Shown one piece after another: positions 39,545 through 48,969 of a stretch of 64,000 bases of DNA. A program made the position numbers and the translations under genes. Within the stretch, counting starts at the first letter, position 1. Every line of letters starts with the position of its first letter. The stretch is from Acetoanaerobium sticklandii (GTDB taxonomy: Bacteria; Bacillota; Clostridia; Peptostreptococcales; Filifactoraceae): NCBI RefSeq assembly GCF_000196455.1, contig NC_014614.1:141501-205500 (forward strand), read 5' to 3'. Below the pieces are notes generated by a model, which did not search any database, was not told where the DNA came from, and was given only the letters and a program-made list of their open reading frames with translations.

Positions 39545-40000
39545 TTATGCTAGATACGCTTTAATCATCCATAGATTCTTTTCATAGCCAGCTAGCATTC
39601 CTGTCAGCATATCTTCTGTCACAGGGTCGTCTGCTTCTCCAGCTATATCAATACCGTTTTTAAGAGATTCGATTGTATATTCATAATCCTTTTGAAGAGC
39701 AGATAGCACTTCATCTGGGCTTATGCCTTTGCTTTCAACTTCCTTAATTTTTGCATTTGCTAGATAGTCTTTCATAGTTGCAAATGGACGCTCACCTAAC
39801 TGTAGGATTCTTTCAGCAACTTCATCAAGCTCTCCTGCTACGCCATCATATAGCTCCTCTAGTTTTGCATGTAGCTGGAAGAAACCTCTTCCTTCTACGT
39901 TCCAGTGATAGTTGTGAAGCTTAGTATACATAACGTGAAGATCTGATAGATGAACATTTAGAAACTGAGTTACAGTGTTAGCGTTTTTCTTGTTAGCCAT
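39545..40000 (-). CDS. dps: Dps-type ferritin-like DNA-protection protein
   Basis: A 151-residue four-helix protein with the Dps ferroxidase pattern: LHNYHWNVEGRGFFQLHAKLEELYDGVAGELDEVAERI, in which the His, Asp and Glu ligands at the dimer interface are recognisable. It lacks the long N-terminal lysine tail that binds DNA in E. coli Dps, so it may act mainly in iron storage and peroxide detoxification (inference). ATG follows AAGGAGG at ideal spacing. Upstream lies a perfect inverted repeat (40106-40120) that overlaps likely -10 sequence; no consensus PerR box was found. Confidence 0.9.
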   Translation of the reverse strand: MANKKNANTVTQFLNVHLSDLHVMYTKLHNYHWNVEGRGFFQLHAKLEELYDGVAGELDEVAERILQLGERPFATMKDYLANAKIKEVESKGISPDEVLSALQKDYEYTIESLKNGIDIAGEADDPVTEDMLTGMLAGYEKNLWMIKAYLA

Positions 40001-40277
40001 AATAAAATTCCTCCTTAAAATTATATAAAATTTATTTTTATCATATTAATTAGTTTACCCAGAAATGATTTAATTAAACTATATTGTAATCATTTCAAAG
40101 TTGTCTATAATACAATTATAACCACTTAAAATAAGTTTAAACATCTTTTTAAAAAAATTTTTTTGAATAAGTTTTTTTGTGGTATATAATATTTATGAGG
40201 ATTGTTAAAAGTCAATAATTTCAAAACAGACAATTTAGAACTAATCCGGTTGTAAACATAAATATAAGGAGGGCACA
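40001..40277. other. Divergent promoter region between dps and glyoxalase genes
   Basis: It holds a good plus-strand promoter at 40163-40190 and a perfect repeat TATAAT-ACA-ATTATA (40106-40120) that may act as a minus-strand -10 or operator. Nothing else was recognised. Confidence 0.5.
40163..40190 (+). promoter_or_regulatory. Sigma-A promoter of the glyoxalase gene
   Basis: TTGAAT (40163-40168), a 16-base spacer and TATAAT (40185-40190). Confidence 0.75.
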
Positions 40278-40649
40278 ATGGAATTTAAATTTGCACATAA
40301 CAATATAAATGTACTAGATTTAGAAAAAAGCATGGCTTTTTATGAAAAAGCACTAGGGCTTAAAGAAGTAAGAAGAAAGGAAGCTTCTGACGGAAGCTTT
40401 ATACTCGTATATCTAGGAGATGGAAGCTCTGCTCATCAGCTAGAGCTTACTTGGCTTAGAGACTGGGATAGACCTTATAATCTTGGGGATAATGAGTTTC
40501 ATATAGCCTTTACTGTGGATGATTATGAAAAGGCTCATGAGCATCACAAGCAGATGGACTGCATAGTATTTGAAAATCCATCAATGGGTATTTATTTTAT
40601 AGCAGACCCAGATAATTATTGGCTAGAGATATTACCTCAAAACAGATAA
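40278..40649 (+). CDS. gloA: Glyoxalase I (lactoylglutathione lyase-like)
   Basis: A 123-residue VOC-fold metalloenzyme that isomerises the hemithioacetal of methylglyoxal and a thiol. Two beta-alpha-beta-beta-beta modules are visible, starting KFAHNNINVLDLEKSMAFYE. The metal ligands expected for glyoxalase I are present: a histidine near 7, glutamate in QLELTW, histidine in EFHIAF and glutamate in WLEILPQ. Clostridial enzymes of this length (no extra loop) resemble the Clostridium acetobutylicum form. A good AAGGAGGG precedes ATG. Followed by a terminator. Confidence 0.9.
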   Translation: MEFKFAHNNINVLDLEKSMAFYEKALGLKEVRRKEASDGSFILVYLGDGSSAHQLELTWLRDWDRPYNLGDNEFHIAFTVDDYEKAHEHHKQMDCIVFENPSMGIYFIADPDNYWLEILPQNR

Positions 40650-40675
40650 GAGATAAATCAATAAGGTAAAATACC

Positions 40676-40712
40676 AGGGTGTCCTCATATAAAAATATGG
40701 GGGCACTCTTTT
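40676..40712 (+). terminator. Terminator after the glyoxalase gene
   Basis: AGGGTGTCCTCATAT pairs with ATATGGGGGCACTCT (one mismatch) and is followed by TTTT. Confidence 0.75.
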
Positions 40713-40789
40713 GAATTCAAAAAAACTTAGCAAGCCAGTTTAGAAATGAAAAAATAGGCAATAATTAGGATAGAAAGTGAGGCGATTTC

Positions 40790-41293
40790 ATGCTTTGTCA
40801 AAATTGTAAGCAAAACGAAGCATCTATATCATATATGCAAGTTATAAATGGTGCAGTTACAAAGGTATCGCTCTGTGAAGATTGCGCTCATGAGAAAAAA
40901 ATAAAGCCCATAGATATAAATATACCTTTTTCAGTCAAGGATTTGTTTGCAAGTCTAATGGATATGGACAAGAGCAGTACCTATGAGGCTGAAAAAGAAA
41001 AAGCCTGCCCAAAATGTCGCTCTACCTACAGCAGATTTCAATCTCTTGGCAAGGTAGGCTGTGAGGCTTGCTATGAAACCTTTAAAGATGAGCTGAGTCC
41101 TCTTATAAGAAGAGTGCAAATAAAAGGAGAACATATAGGAAAAATACCTGAGCATGCGGCTTTTGACATAAAGCGAAAAAGAGAAATCACTAAGCTCAAA
41201 ACGGAGCTCTCTCATGCTATACAGGCAGAAGAATTTGAAAAAGCAGCTGAGCTAAGAGATAAAATCAAGCTCCTTGAGAAAGAGGTGGGATAA
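40790..41293 (+). CDS. mcsA: McsA, activator of the arginine kinase McsB
   Basis: A 167-residue zinc protein which activates McsB and helps mark proteins for ClpCP. Two zinc-finger-like cysteine pairs are at C3-C6 with CEDC near 29, and a second set at CPKC (near 73) and CEAC (near 94). A UVR motif (KTELSHAIQAEEFEKAAELRDKIKLL) stands at the C-terminus. It is the first gene here of the mcsA-mcsB-clpC-radA cluster; the usual first gene, the repressor ctsR, is absent upstream (a glyoxalase gene stands there), and no tandem GGTCAAA operator was found. It overlaps mcsB by one base (TAATG). Confidence 0.95.
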   Translation: MLCQNCKQNEASISYMQVINGAVTKVSLCEDCAHEKKIKPIDINIPFSVKDLFASLMDMDKSSTYEAEKEKACPKCRSTYSRFQSLGKVGCEACYETFKDELSPLIRRVQIKGEHIGKIPEHAAFDIKRKREITKLKTELSHAIQAEEFEKAAELRDKIKLLEKEVG

Positions 41294-42327
41294 TGAACGA
41301 AAATGCAGAAGCAAGCAAGCTTGAGGACATGAGAAAAAGCATAGTTGTGAGCTCTAGAGTAAGACTTGCCAGAAATTTGGAGGACTACAATTTTCCAAAT
41401 AAATTAGAAGCAAATGAAGCAAAGGACATTATCTCAAAGGTAAAAGAAAGCTTAGATGGCTATGATATAAACTTTAACGCTGTAATAATGGCTGAGGCAG
41501 ATATGCTTTACAAGGAATATCTGCTTGAAAATCATTTGATAAGCAAGGAAATGTCAGAAGAAGCAAAAGGAGCAGTATTTATAAATGAGCAAAATACCCT
41601 GTCGATAATGGTAAATGAAGAAGACCATCTGAGAATTCAAGCTCTTCTTCCAGGACTCCATATGGATAATGCTTATGAGATGTGCGATAAACTGGATGAT
41701 TTACTGGAAAAAAACTTAAGATACGCATTTAGGGAGAACCTAGGGTATTTGACTTCTTGCCCTACAAATCTAGGCACAGGAATGAGAGCCTCTGTAATGG
41801 TTCATCTGCCAGCGCTAGTTGAGATGGGCTTTATAACTCCAATACTTGAAAATGCTACTCAAATAGGCCTTGCAGTTAGAGGGCTTTATGGAGAGGGAAC
41901 GCAGTTTATAGGTTCGCTTTTTCAGGTTTCAAATCAGCTTACTTTAGGCTTCAAGGAAGAAGAAATAGTAAACAGCATTATGGGTATAACTAGGCAAATA
42001 ATCGAAAAGGAAATAGAAGCGGAAAGAATATTAGTTTCAAAGCTGGGTATAGTATTACAAGACAGAATTTCTAGATGCCTTGGGATATTAGCGACTAGCA
42101 GGGTCATGAAGATAAATGAATCTATGAACTATCTTTCTAAAATCAAGCTAGGAATACGATTAGGCTGGATTACAGGAATATCAGATGAAGAAATAAACAG
42201 AATCATGATAAAGGTACAGCCAGGAAATCAAATCATAGATTATAAAGCAAAGAGCCAAGAACAAATAGATACAGGTAGAGCAAATCTGCTCAGGACGATT
42301 TTTAAAGATGTTGACTTTGTAGGATAA
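41293..42327 (+). CDS. mcsB: Protein arginine kinase McsB
   Basis: A 344-residue ATP:guanido phosphotransferase that phosphorylates arginines of unfolded proteins and so targets them to ClpC. Visible features are VVSSRVRLARNLEDYNFP at the N-terminal nucleotide-binding part, LTSCPTNLGTGMRASVMVHL (guanido-kinase loop with the catalytic cysteine) and the C-terminal pArg-binding region (GWITGISDEEINRIM). Length is typical. Start codon overlaps mcsA stop; clpC follows after 14 bases with AAGGAGG. Confidence 0.96.
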   Translation: MNENAEASKLEDMRKSIVVSSRVRLARNLEDYNFPNKLEANEAKDIISKVKESLDGYDINFNAVIMAEADMLYKEYLLENHLISKEMSEEAKGAVFINEQNTLSIMVNEEDHLRIQALLPGLHMDNAYEMCDKLDDLLEKNLRYAFRENLGYLTSCPTNLGTGMRASVMVHLPALVEMGFITPILENATQIGLAVRGLYGEGTQFIGSLFQVSNQLTLGFKEEEIVNSIMGITRQIIEKEIEAERILVSKLGIVLQDRISRCLGILATSRVMKINESMNYLSKIKLGIRLGWITGISDEEINRIMIKVQPGNQIIDYKAKSQEQIDTGRANLLRTIFKDVDFVG

Positions 42328-42341
42328 GGAGGATTACAAAA

Positions 42342-44807
42342 ATGATGGAGAATTTTACAGAAAGAGCAAAGCAAGCCATAGAGCTTGCAAAGAGGGAAGC
42401 TAGCAAGCTAGGTCATAATATTGCTGGCAGTGAGCATATTCTTTTGGGACTGATGGCTGAAGGACAAGGAATAGCTTATCAAGTGCTATACAAATTTGGT
42501 CTTACGCTTGAATCACTAGTAAGAGAAATAATAGATTTAGAGGGTATTGGACTTCCAAATACTCACTTTCAAGGCTTTAGCCCTAGAACTAAAGGGATTT
42601 TTGAGCTGAGTATAATGGAAGCAAAAATGCTAGGCCATAGCTATATAGGTACTGAGCATTTACTTCTAGCCTTGCTAAAGGAAAAAGAGTGCATAGGATG
42701 CAGGCTTCTAATGGAAAAAGGTATAGACTATAATCTGGTATTTAAAGAGATTATGAATCTTCTTGGAGGAAGCAGTGCAGGCAAAGAGCCTAATCAAGCA
42801 GGAAATACAAGCTCTATGAATAGTCAAAATCCAAACACCCCTACACTTAACCAGTACGGTGTGGATTTGACCAAAGAAGCTGATGAAAACAGACTTGACC
42901 CTGTAATAGGTAGAAGTAAAGAAATAGAAAGAATAATTCAAATTTTAAGTAGAAGAACTAAGAATAACCCTGTCCTTATAGGCGACCCGGGTGTAGGAAA
43001 GACAGCTATAATAGAAGGACTAGCTCAAAAAATAAACTCGGGAGATATCCCATCTACCCTTAAAAACAAGCGTATTATGACTCTCGAAATGGGAAACCTT
43101 CTTGCAGGAGCTAAGTACAGAGGCGAGTTTGAAGAGAGAGTTAAAAAAATAGTAGAGGAATTAAAAGCAAATAAAGATGTGATTATATTTATAGATGAAA
43201 TCCACAATCTAGCAGGAGCCGGTGGAGCTGAAGGTGCTATAGATGCATCAAATATCATGAAGCCTGCACTAGCTAGAGGTGAAATCCAGGTTATGGGAGC
43301 TACTACTATAGATGAATACAGAAAGCACATAGAAAAGGATTCTGCTCTAGAGAGAAGATTCCAGACAGTAATGGTAGATGAGCCTAACACTGAGGATTCT
43401 ATAAAAATACTTCACGGCCTTAGAGATAGATATGAAGCTCACCATAAGGTAAAGATTACTGATGAAGCAATAAAGGCGGCCGTTGATTTATCGCATAGAT
43501 ATATCACTGATAGATTTTTGCCTGACAAAGCTATAGATTTAATAGATGAAGCAGCTTCTAGAGTAAGGCTTAGAAAATATATGGAGCCTGATAATATCAA
43601 GGAGCTAGAGGATAAACTATCCAAGCTTTCTATGGAAAAGGAAGAAGCAATAGCTACTCAGGATTTTGAAAAGGCTGCTAAAATTAGAGATGAAGAAAAG
43701 CAAATCAAAGAGCAGCTAGGCGAAAATAAAGAGCAGTGGACTAAGAAAAACTATACTAGCACTGAAGTAGTATTAGAAAAGGACATAGCTGAAATAGTAT
43801 CTTCATGGACAGGAGTTCCAGTTACTAGACTTCAAATGGAAGAATCTACTAAGCTTTTGGATTTAGAAAATATACTTCACAAAAGAGTTATAGGTCAAGA
43901 AGAAGCAGTAGAAGCTATATCAAGAGCCATAAGAAGAGCTAGAACAGGTATGAAGGATCCAAAGAGACCTATAGGCTCATTTATATTCCTAGGGCCTACA
44001 GGAGTAGGAAAAACTGAGCTTTCAAAGGCTTTAGCAGAAGCTATGTTTGAAGATGAGGATTCTATAGTTAGAATAGATATGAGTGAGTATATGGAAAAGC
44101 ATTCTGTATCAAAACTCATAGGCTCTCCTCCAGGATATGTAGGCTATGATGAAGGCGGGCAGCTTACGGAAAAAATCAGAAGAAAGCCATATTCTGTGGT
44201 ATTATTTGATGAGATAGAAAAAGCTCATCCAGATGTATTTAATATGCTGCTTCAGATTCTAGACGATGGAAGACTTACAGATTCTAAAGGACGTACTGTG
44301 GATTTCAAAAATACAGTGCTCATCATGACTTCAAACGTAGGTGCAACTACTATCCAAAAGCAAAAGACTCTTGGATTTAGCACTGTAACAGATGAAGAAA
44401 AGAAAGAAAAAGCAGCTTACGAAAAGATGAAGGACAATGTTATGGTTGAGCTTAAGAGAAGCTTTAAACCAGAGTTTCTAAATCGTGTAGACGATATTAT
44501 AGTATTCCATGCGCTTACAGATAGAGAGCTTGAAAAAATCGTATATCTAATGATATCAAATCTGGAAAAACGTCTTATGGATAAAAATATTACTATAGAG
44601 CTAGATGAGGCTGCAATGAAGCTCATCACTAAAAATGGCTATGATTTAGAGTTTGGCGCAAGACCTCTAAAGCGTGCTATTCAAAGACTGCTTGAAGATG
44701 AAATCTCTGAAAAGCTTTTAAGAGGAGAAATAAATGATTCTGACAATATAAAAGTTACAGCAGTGGATGACAAGCTAGATTTCGTAGTAAAGACAAAAAC
44801 AGTTTAA
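42342..44807 (+). CDS. clpC: ClpC AAA+ unfoldase
   Basis: An 821-residue Hsp100 ATPase that unfolds substrates for ClpP. N-terminal double Clp repeat (about 1-145), first AAA+ domain with GDPGVGKT (near 217) and FIDEIHN, a middle domain with a UVR motif (FEKAAKIRDEEKQIKEQL), and a second AAA+ domain with GPTGVGKTELS (near 550) and LFDEIEKAHPDVFN. The ClpP-contact loop reads LGF (KTLGFST). This combination distinguishes ClpC from ClpB, which lacks the loop. It follows mcsB directly in the operon. Compare the ClpE-like ATPase at 59057, which has no Clp repeats. Confidence 0.97.
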   Translation: MMENFTERAKQAIELAKREASKLGHNIAGSEHILLGLMAEGQGIAYQVLYKFGLTLESLVREIIDLEGIGLPNTHFQGFSPRTKGIFELSIMEAKMLGHSYIGTEHLLLALLKEKECIGCRLLMEKGIDYNLVFKEIMNLLGGSSAGKEPNQAGNTSSMNSQNPNTPTLNQYGVDLTKEADENRLDPVIGRSKEIERIIQILSRRTKNNPVLIGDPGVGKTAIIEGLAQKINSGDIPSTLKNKRIMTLEMGNLLAGAKYRGEFEERVKKIVEELKANKDVIIFIDEIHNLAGAGGAEGAIDASNIMKPALARGEIQVMGATTIDEYRKHIEKDSALERRFQTVMVDEPNTEDSIKILHGLRDRYEAHHKVKITDEAIKAAVDLSHRYITDRFLPDKAIDLIDEAASRVRLRKYMEPDNIKELEDKLSKLSMEKEEAIATQDFEKAAKIRDEEKQIKEQLGENKEQWTKKNYTSTEVVLEKDIAEIVSSWTGVPVTRLQMEESTKLLDLENILHKRVIGQEEAVEAISRAIRRARTGMKDPKRPIGSFIFLGPTGVGKTELSKALAEAMFEDEDSIVRIDMSEYMEKHSVSKLIGSPPGYVGYDEGGQLTEKIRRKPYSVVLFDEIEKAHPDVFNMLLQILDDGRLTDSKGRTVDFKNTVLIMTSNVGATTIQKQKTLGFSTVTDEEKKEKAAYEKMKDNVMVELKRSFKPEFLNRVDDIIVFHALTDRELEKIVYLMISNLEKRLMDKNITIELDEAAMKLITKNGYDLEFGARPLKRAIQRLLEDEISEKLLRGEINDSDNIKVTAVDDKLDFVVKTKTV

Positions 44808-44829
44808 AATGAAAGGCTAGGGTTAAAAT

Positions 44830-46191
44830 ATGGCAAAGGTAAAGACCAAATATATCTGTCAGCAGTGCGGCTATGAATCCGCAAAATGGTGGGGAATCTG
44901 TCCAGAGTGCAATAGCGGTGGCTCTATGGTAGAGGAAGCTTATACCCAGAAGGAAACTGCTAGAGCAAAAAAACAAAGCTCACATTTGCAAAAATCTGTG
45001 GATTTAAAATCTGTAGAGGGAACTGAGGCTGATAGATTCACTACTCATATTTCTGAATTTGACAGAGTGCTTGGTGGAGGAATAGTAAGAGGCTCTCTTG
45101 TTCTTATAGGAGGAGATCCAGGGATAGGAAAGTCCACTTTGCTGCTTCAATTAGCCCACCATATTTCAAAGGAAAAAAAGGTGCTGTATATCTCAGGTGA
45201 GGAGTCAGCTCAGCAGATTAAGCTAAGGGCTTCTCGCCTTTTTTCTGGTGATATGAATATGCTCATACTGGCAGAGACGAATCTAGATACTATAGAAGGA
45301 GAGATACTTGCAGTTATGCCTGACGTAGTAGTAATAGACTCTGTTCAGACGGTATCATCGCCAGAGCTTACATCTCTTCCAGGAAGTGTTTCTCAGGTTA
45401 GAGAAGCAACTGGAAGGCTTATGAATATAGCAAAGGCAAATAACATCAGCTGTTTTCTAGTAGGCCATGTAACAAAAGAAGGAGCTATTGCAGGCCCAAG
45501 AGTTCTAGAGCATCTAGTGGATACTGTGCTTTATTTTGAAGGTGAGCGATTCAATACCTATAGAATGATAAGAGCTGTAAAAAATCGTTTTGGCTCTACA
45601 AATGAGCTTGGAGTTTTTGAAATGACAGATAAAGGCTTGATAGAGGTAAGCAATCCATCCAAAATTCTACTATCTGAGCACAGCGTGGGAGCTCCAGGAA
45701 CTGCTATTGTTTGTACTATGGAAGGCACAAGACCTATGCTAGTGGAAATCCAAGCTCTTGTTGCTCCAACTACCTTTGCAGTACCTAGACGAACAGCTAC
45801 AGGAATTGATTTTAATAGGCTAAACATGCTTTTGGCTGTATTAGAAAGAAGAGCTGGGCTTAGAATTCAGAGCCAGGATGTCTATGTGAATTTGACTGGA
45901 GGAATAAAAATTTACGAGCCTTCACTTGATTTAGGGATAGCCTGCGCAGTGGCATCGAGCTTTTCAAACAGAGAAATCAAAAACAATGTGGCGTTTTTTG
46001 GAGAGATAGGCTTAACAGGAGAGATTCGCTCAGTGAGCTTTGGAGAAAAACGTATTAATGAAGCCTTAAAGCTTGGATTTGAAGAGGTTATAGTGCCTTA
46101 TAGTACAGCAAAGGACCTTAAAAATATAAATTCAATTAAGATTACAGGAGTAAAAGATGTAAAGATGGCTCTTGCTGAGGCATTTAAATAA
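44830..46191 (+). CDS. radA: DNA repair protein RadA
   Basis: A RecA-related branch-migration ATPase of 453 residues. N-terminal C4 zinc finger (CQQCGYESAKWWGICPEC, residues 9-28), Walker A GGDPGIGKST (about 96-104), Walker B VVIDSVQT, the RadA signature KNRFGSTNELG (near 250) and a C-terminal Lon-protease-like domain (GIDFNRLNMLLAVLERRAG and on). It is the standard neighbour of clpC in Firmicutes; the next gene in most, disA, is absent here. The start ATG follows a weak AGGGTT, so translation may be lower than that of clpC. Confidence 0.96.
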   Translation: MAKVKTKYICQQCGYESAKWWGICPECNSGGSMVEEAYTQKETARAKKQSSHLQKSVDLKSVEGTEADRFTTHISEFDRVLGGGIVRGSLVLIGGDPGIGKSTLLLQLAHHISKEKKVLYISGEESAQQIKLRASRLFSGDMNMLILAETNLDTIEGEILAVMPDVVVIDSVQTVSSPELTSLPGSVSQVREATGRLMNIAKANNISCFLVGHVTKEGAIAGPRVLEHLVDTVLYFEGERFNTYRMIRAVKNRFGSTNELGVFEMTDKGLIEVSNPSKILLSEHSVGAPGTAIVCTMEGTRPMLVEIQALVAPTTFAVPRRTATGIDFNRLNMLLAVLERRAGLRIQSQDVYVNLTGGIKIYEPSLDLGIACAVASSFSNREIKNNVAFFGEIGLTGEIRSVSFGEKRINEALKLGFEEVIVPYSTAKDLKNINSIKITGVKDVKMALAEAFK

Positions 46192-46255
46192 GAAGATTAT
46201 CAATAATTCAATTATGAATTGTAATAAGCTCTAGAAAGCTTCATTTATTCACAAT

Positions 46256-46293
46256 AAAAAAGGTAAAAGCCTAATTTAAATAGACTTTTACCT
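46256..46293 (-). terminator. Terminator of the MazG-like hypothetical gene
   Basis: AGGTAAAAG and CTTTTACCT form a 9-bp stem, and on the minus strand it is followed by TTTTTATTG. It stands downstream of 46393-46779. Confidence 0.65.
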
Positions 46294-46392
46294 AAATTTA
46301 CATATTATTTTCCTCAGAATTTCCACAGTATTGTAAGTCATTTGTAAATCATAACAGGGTTAATATATTGTAAAATAGTACTGTGAAGATGT

Positions 46393-46779
46393 TTAAAAAA
46401 GACTGAACTTGCCTAGGGTTGTTATTTCGTCATGTTTTTTGCTTAAGATATCTCCAGGGCTTAAATTCAATGTGTTGCACAGTGCAGATATATAAAAAAT
46501 ATGATCGCCTATTTCATGAACTAGCTGTTCTTTGCATCTAGGACAAAGCTCTCCATCTATATGATTACTTGTAAATTTATCAAGCTCAGAGTAATCCACT
46601 TCTGTAGATAGCTGCTGTTTGGAGGCCTTGATACTGATACAGCCACACTCTGTAACGGCTTTTGCTACAGCTCTAGTTGTTCTGGCATCAGTTTCTTGAA
46701 GCTTTGTCATTATGTCGAGTATACTTTTATGTCTTATTAGAACCTCTTCAACTTTTTGGGTAAATTCATTTAGCTCCAT
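46393..46779 (-). CDS. Conserved clostridial hypothetical protein, MazG-like C-terminus
   Basis: A 128-residue soluble helical protein. Its C-terminal segment (EIGDHIFYISALCNTLNLSPGDIL) recalls the helix pair of MazG-like nucleotide pyrophosphatases, in which EIGD is typical. In the middle there is a cysteine cluster (CGCIS and CPRCKEQ), perhaps metal-binding. I recall similar proteins in many clostridia near radA, but no function. ATG follows AAGGAGG. It is oriented against radA and against the PIN-TRAM gene. Confidence 0.65.
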   Translation of the reverse strand: MELNEFTQKVEEVLIRHKSILDIMTKLQETDARTTRAVAKAVTECGCISIKASKQQLSTEVDYSELDKFTSNHIDGELCPRCKEQLVHEIGDHIFYISALCNTLNLSPGDILSKKHDEITTLGKFSLF

Positions 46780-46910
46780 CTTTTTACCTCCTTGTATTTA
46801 TATATTATTATACTTAAAGATGCTGTAAAAGGTCAACTGCGAAGATTTGATTAAATTGTGCTATAATGTACTAGGGTCTAGGCAAAAAAATTAGAAAGGT
46901 AGGTGAACAC

Positions 46911-47990
46911 ATGGTAAAGAAGATTTTAAGAATAATCGTATCTTTAGTTGGAGTAACTATAGGTGCAGCATTTTATATTTATTTGGAACGTATTGTTCCA
47001 CAATATGCGCCTGAAAGTTTAGTATTAAAAATAGGATTAGCCTCTATTATTTCACTTTCATTCGGACTTATATTTTATTTTTTCTCTCCTTATATCATGA
47101 ATCTAGGCCAAAAAGCAGCAAACAAAATTGAGAATGAGGTTTCATCAATGCCCACGGGTGAAATTCTAACCTCGAGTATAGGACTTATAATAGGACTTAT
47201 AATAGCGTATTTTATAAGCGGTTTGGTTATTAATATTCCACTAGTTGGAACTCCTATAGCCACACTTATTTATATATTCTTCGGATATATAGGCTATAAT
47301 ATAGCAAGCAGAAGAAAAGAGGATTTAGCCAATCTAATAAATGCAGTTAAACCAATTGGTGGCAAAGAAAAAGGTAGCAGCAAGAAAAGCAGTCATGCTA
47401 TACCACCTAAGATTTTAGATACTAGCGTGGTAATCGATGGAAGAATAGCTGATATTGCTCAGACGGGATTTGTAGAAGGCAAGCTAGTGGTACCTACTTT
47501 CGTTTTAGAGGAGCTTAGACATATAGCTGACTCTGCAGATGATTTAAAAAGAGCAAGAGGACGCAGAGGCCTCGATATATTAAACATGATGCAGACAGAG
47601 CTTAAGCTAGATGTAGAAATCTGTGAAATGGATTTTGACGATATAGCTGAAGTCGATATGAAGCTTTTAAAATTAGGACAGGTACTAGATGGAAAGGTAC
47701 TTACAAATGATTATAACCTAAATAAAGTAGCTCAGTTTCAAGGTGTAAAGGTTCTAAATATCAATGAGCTGGCAAACTCTATCAAGCCACTTGTAATTCC
47801 TGGAGAAGAGATGCTAGTTACTATTGTAAAAGAAGGTAAAGAGCAAAATCAAGGTATAGCATATCTAGATGATGGAACGATGATAGTAGTTGAAGGAGCT
47901 AGAAAGCTCATCGGCCAGACTTTTCAAGTTCTTGTCACCTCAGTTCTTCAGACAGCAGCAGGTCGTATGATATTTGCAAAGCCAAAATAA
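46911..47990 (+). CDS. PIN-TRAM domain membrane protein (YacL type)
   Basis: A 359-residue protein with four N-terminal membrane helices (about 7-140), then a PIN domain (about 167-280, starting ILDTSVVIDGRIADI, with the acidic residues D, E and D in ELRHIADSADDLK and LTNDYNL), and a C-terminal TRAM domain (about 290-355). PIN domains are RNase-like, so a membrane-bound RNase or RNA-binding role is plausible. The protein is regularly found near radA/disA in Firmicutes. ATG follows AAAGGTAGG. A terminator follows the stop. Confidence 0.9.
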   Translation: MVKKILRIIVSLVGVTIGAAFYIYLERIVPQYAPESLVLKIGLASIISLSFGLIFYFFSPYIMNLGQKAANKIENEVSSMPTGEILTSSIGLIIGLIIAYFISGLVINIPLVGTPIATLIYIFFGYIGYNIASRRKEDLANLINAVKPIGGKEKGSSKKSSHAIPPKILDTSVVIDGRIADIAQTGFVEGKLVVPTFVLEELRHIADSADDLKRARGRRGLDILNMMQTELKLDVEICEMDFDDIAEVDMKLLKLGQVLDGKVLTNDYNLNKVAQFQGVKVLNINELANSIKPLVIPGEEMLVTIVKEGKEQNQGIAYLDDGTMIVVEGARKLIGQTFQVLVTSVLQTAAGRMIFAKPK

Positions 47991-47997
47991 AGTTAAC

Positions 47998-48831
47998 TTA
48001 GCCCTCCAATGGTTTTTGGAGGGTTTTTAAGTTTTTGATATGAGGGATAGATATTCCAAGCATTGCCATCCACAAAAAGCCCATCTGAAATATATAGCCG
48101 TAATTAATAGCTAGTGCAGTCGATGACATAAGTAGCAGTATTCCTGCTAGCTTTATTCTTTTTGGACTTAGAAAATATTTATCTCTATCAGAGGTAGAGA
48201 GGATATTTTTTAAAGTAGATAGCCTAAATGCAAACATAGGCGTGATTAAAGACACCATAAGTATATCTATTATAGAGGTTTCTGTTTTTTCTATAGTATA
48301 CAGATTCAAAAAAGAAAGCAGTGAAATAATAAGCATGAAGCTAGCATAAGGAATATTTCTTTTTTGACCTCCCTTTAGCTTGTAATCAGCAAATATAAAT
48401 ATAGAGGCGCTAAGAGGAAAAATAAAGCTATAAAAGAAATAAAGATACACTGAAAAAAACAAGACGAAAATCAAATCAAAATTTGTAACCATACTTCCTG
48501 AGCTTCTAGTTAGAATCCTAGTGAGAAGCAAAAAAAATATCCCTGGCAGTATGAGAACTTCATCTACAAAAATAAATATTATAAAAAGAGGGGCAAGGCC
48601 ATAAAAAGCTTCCACTTTTGCATCAGGGTCTAGCTCTCTTGCAAAGCACCAGCTAAGATAAAATCCCATAGTTTTTACTAGGCTGTGTTTTACAGCCTCA
48701 AGCACACCATTTCCACTATATATACTCCAAATATAAAAGCTTATTAGTGAAGCGATCAAAATGCCTATAAGCCATTTGCTGGATTTTTCTTTTATATCAA
48801 AACCTCTGATTAAGCTTGAACGTACTACCAT
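47998..48831 (-). CDS. Polytopic membrane protein, unknown function
   Basis: A 277-residue protein with about seven to eight hydrophobic segments (for example WLIGILIASLISFYIW, LAPLFIIFIFVDEVLIL, FDLIFVLFFSVYLYFFYSF). No recognisable family motif. Phenylalanine-rich helices and the small soluble N-terminus are all that can be said. Its 3' end overlaps the terminator of the PIN-TRAM gene. It is divergent from the small gene at 48970, with a promoter region between. Confidence 0.6.
   Translation of the reverse strand: MVVRSSLIRGFDIKEKSSKWLIGILIASLISFYIWSIYSGNGVLEAVKHSLVKTMGFYLSWCFARELDPDAKVEAFYGLAPLFIIFIFVDEVLILPGIFFLLLTRILTRSSGSMVTNFDLIFVLFFSVYLYFFYSFIFPLSASIFIFADYKLKGGQKRNIPYASFMLIISLLSFLNLYTIEKTETSIIDILMVSLITPMFAFRLSTLKNILSTSDRDKYFLSPKRIKLAGILLLMSSTALAINYGYIFQMGFLWMAMLGISIPHIKNLKTLQKPLEG
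48002..48028 (+). terminator. Terminator after the PIN-TRAM gene
   Basis: CCCTCCAA pairs with TTGGAGGG around a six-base loop, followed by TTTTT. It lies within the 3' end of the convergent membrane-protein gene. Confidence 0.8.
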
Positions 48832-48969
48832 ATTATTTCCTCCAAACCTACTACAAATAGCTATTTCAAATAAAATCTAAACCTAATTTTCAAAACTACT
48901 GATATATAGTGTATAATACCATTATAAAACAGTTATTTAAATATATTTTGTGAAAAGGAGGTATAAGCT

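Noticed and set aside
40106..40120. PerR box upstream of dps
   Set aside because: The repeat is 6-3-6 (TATAAT-ACA-ATTATA) and not the 7-1-7 PerR consensus; kept only as a possible operator or -10.
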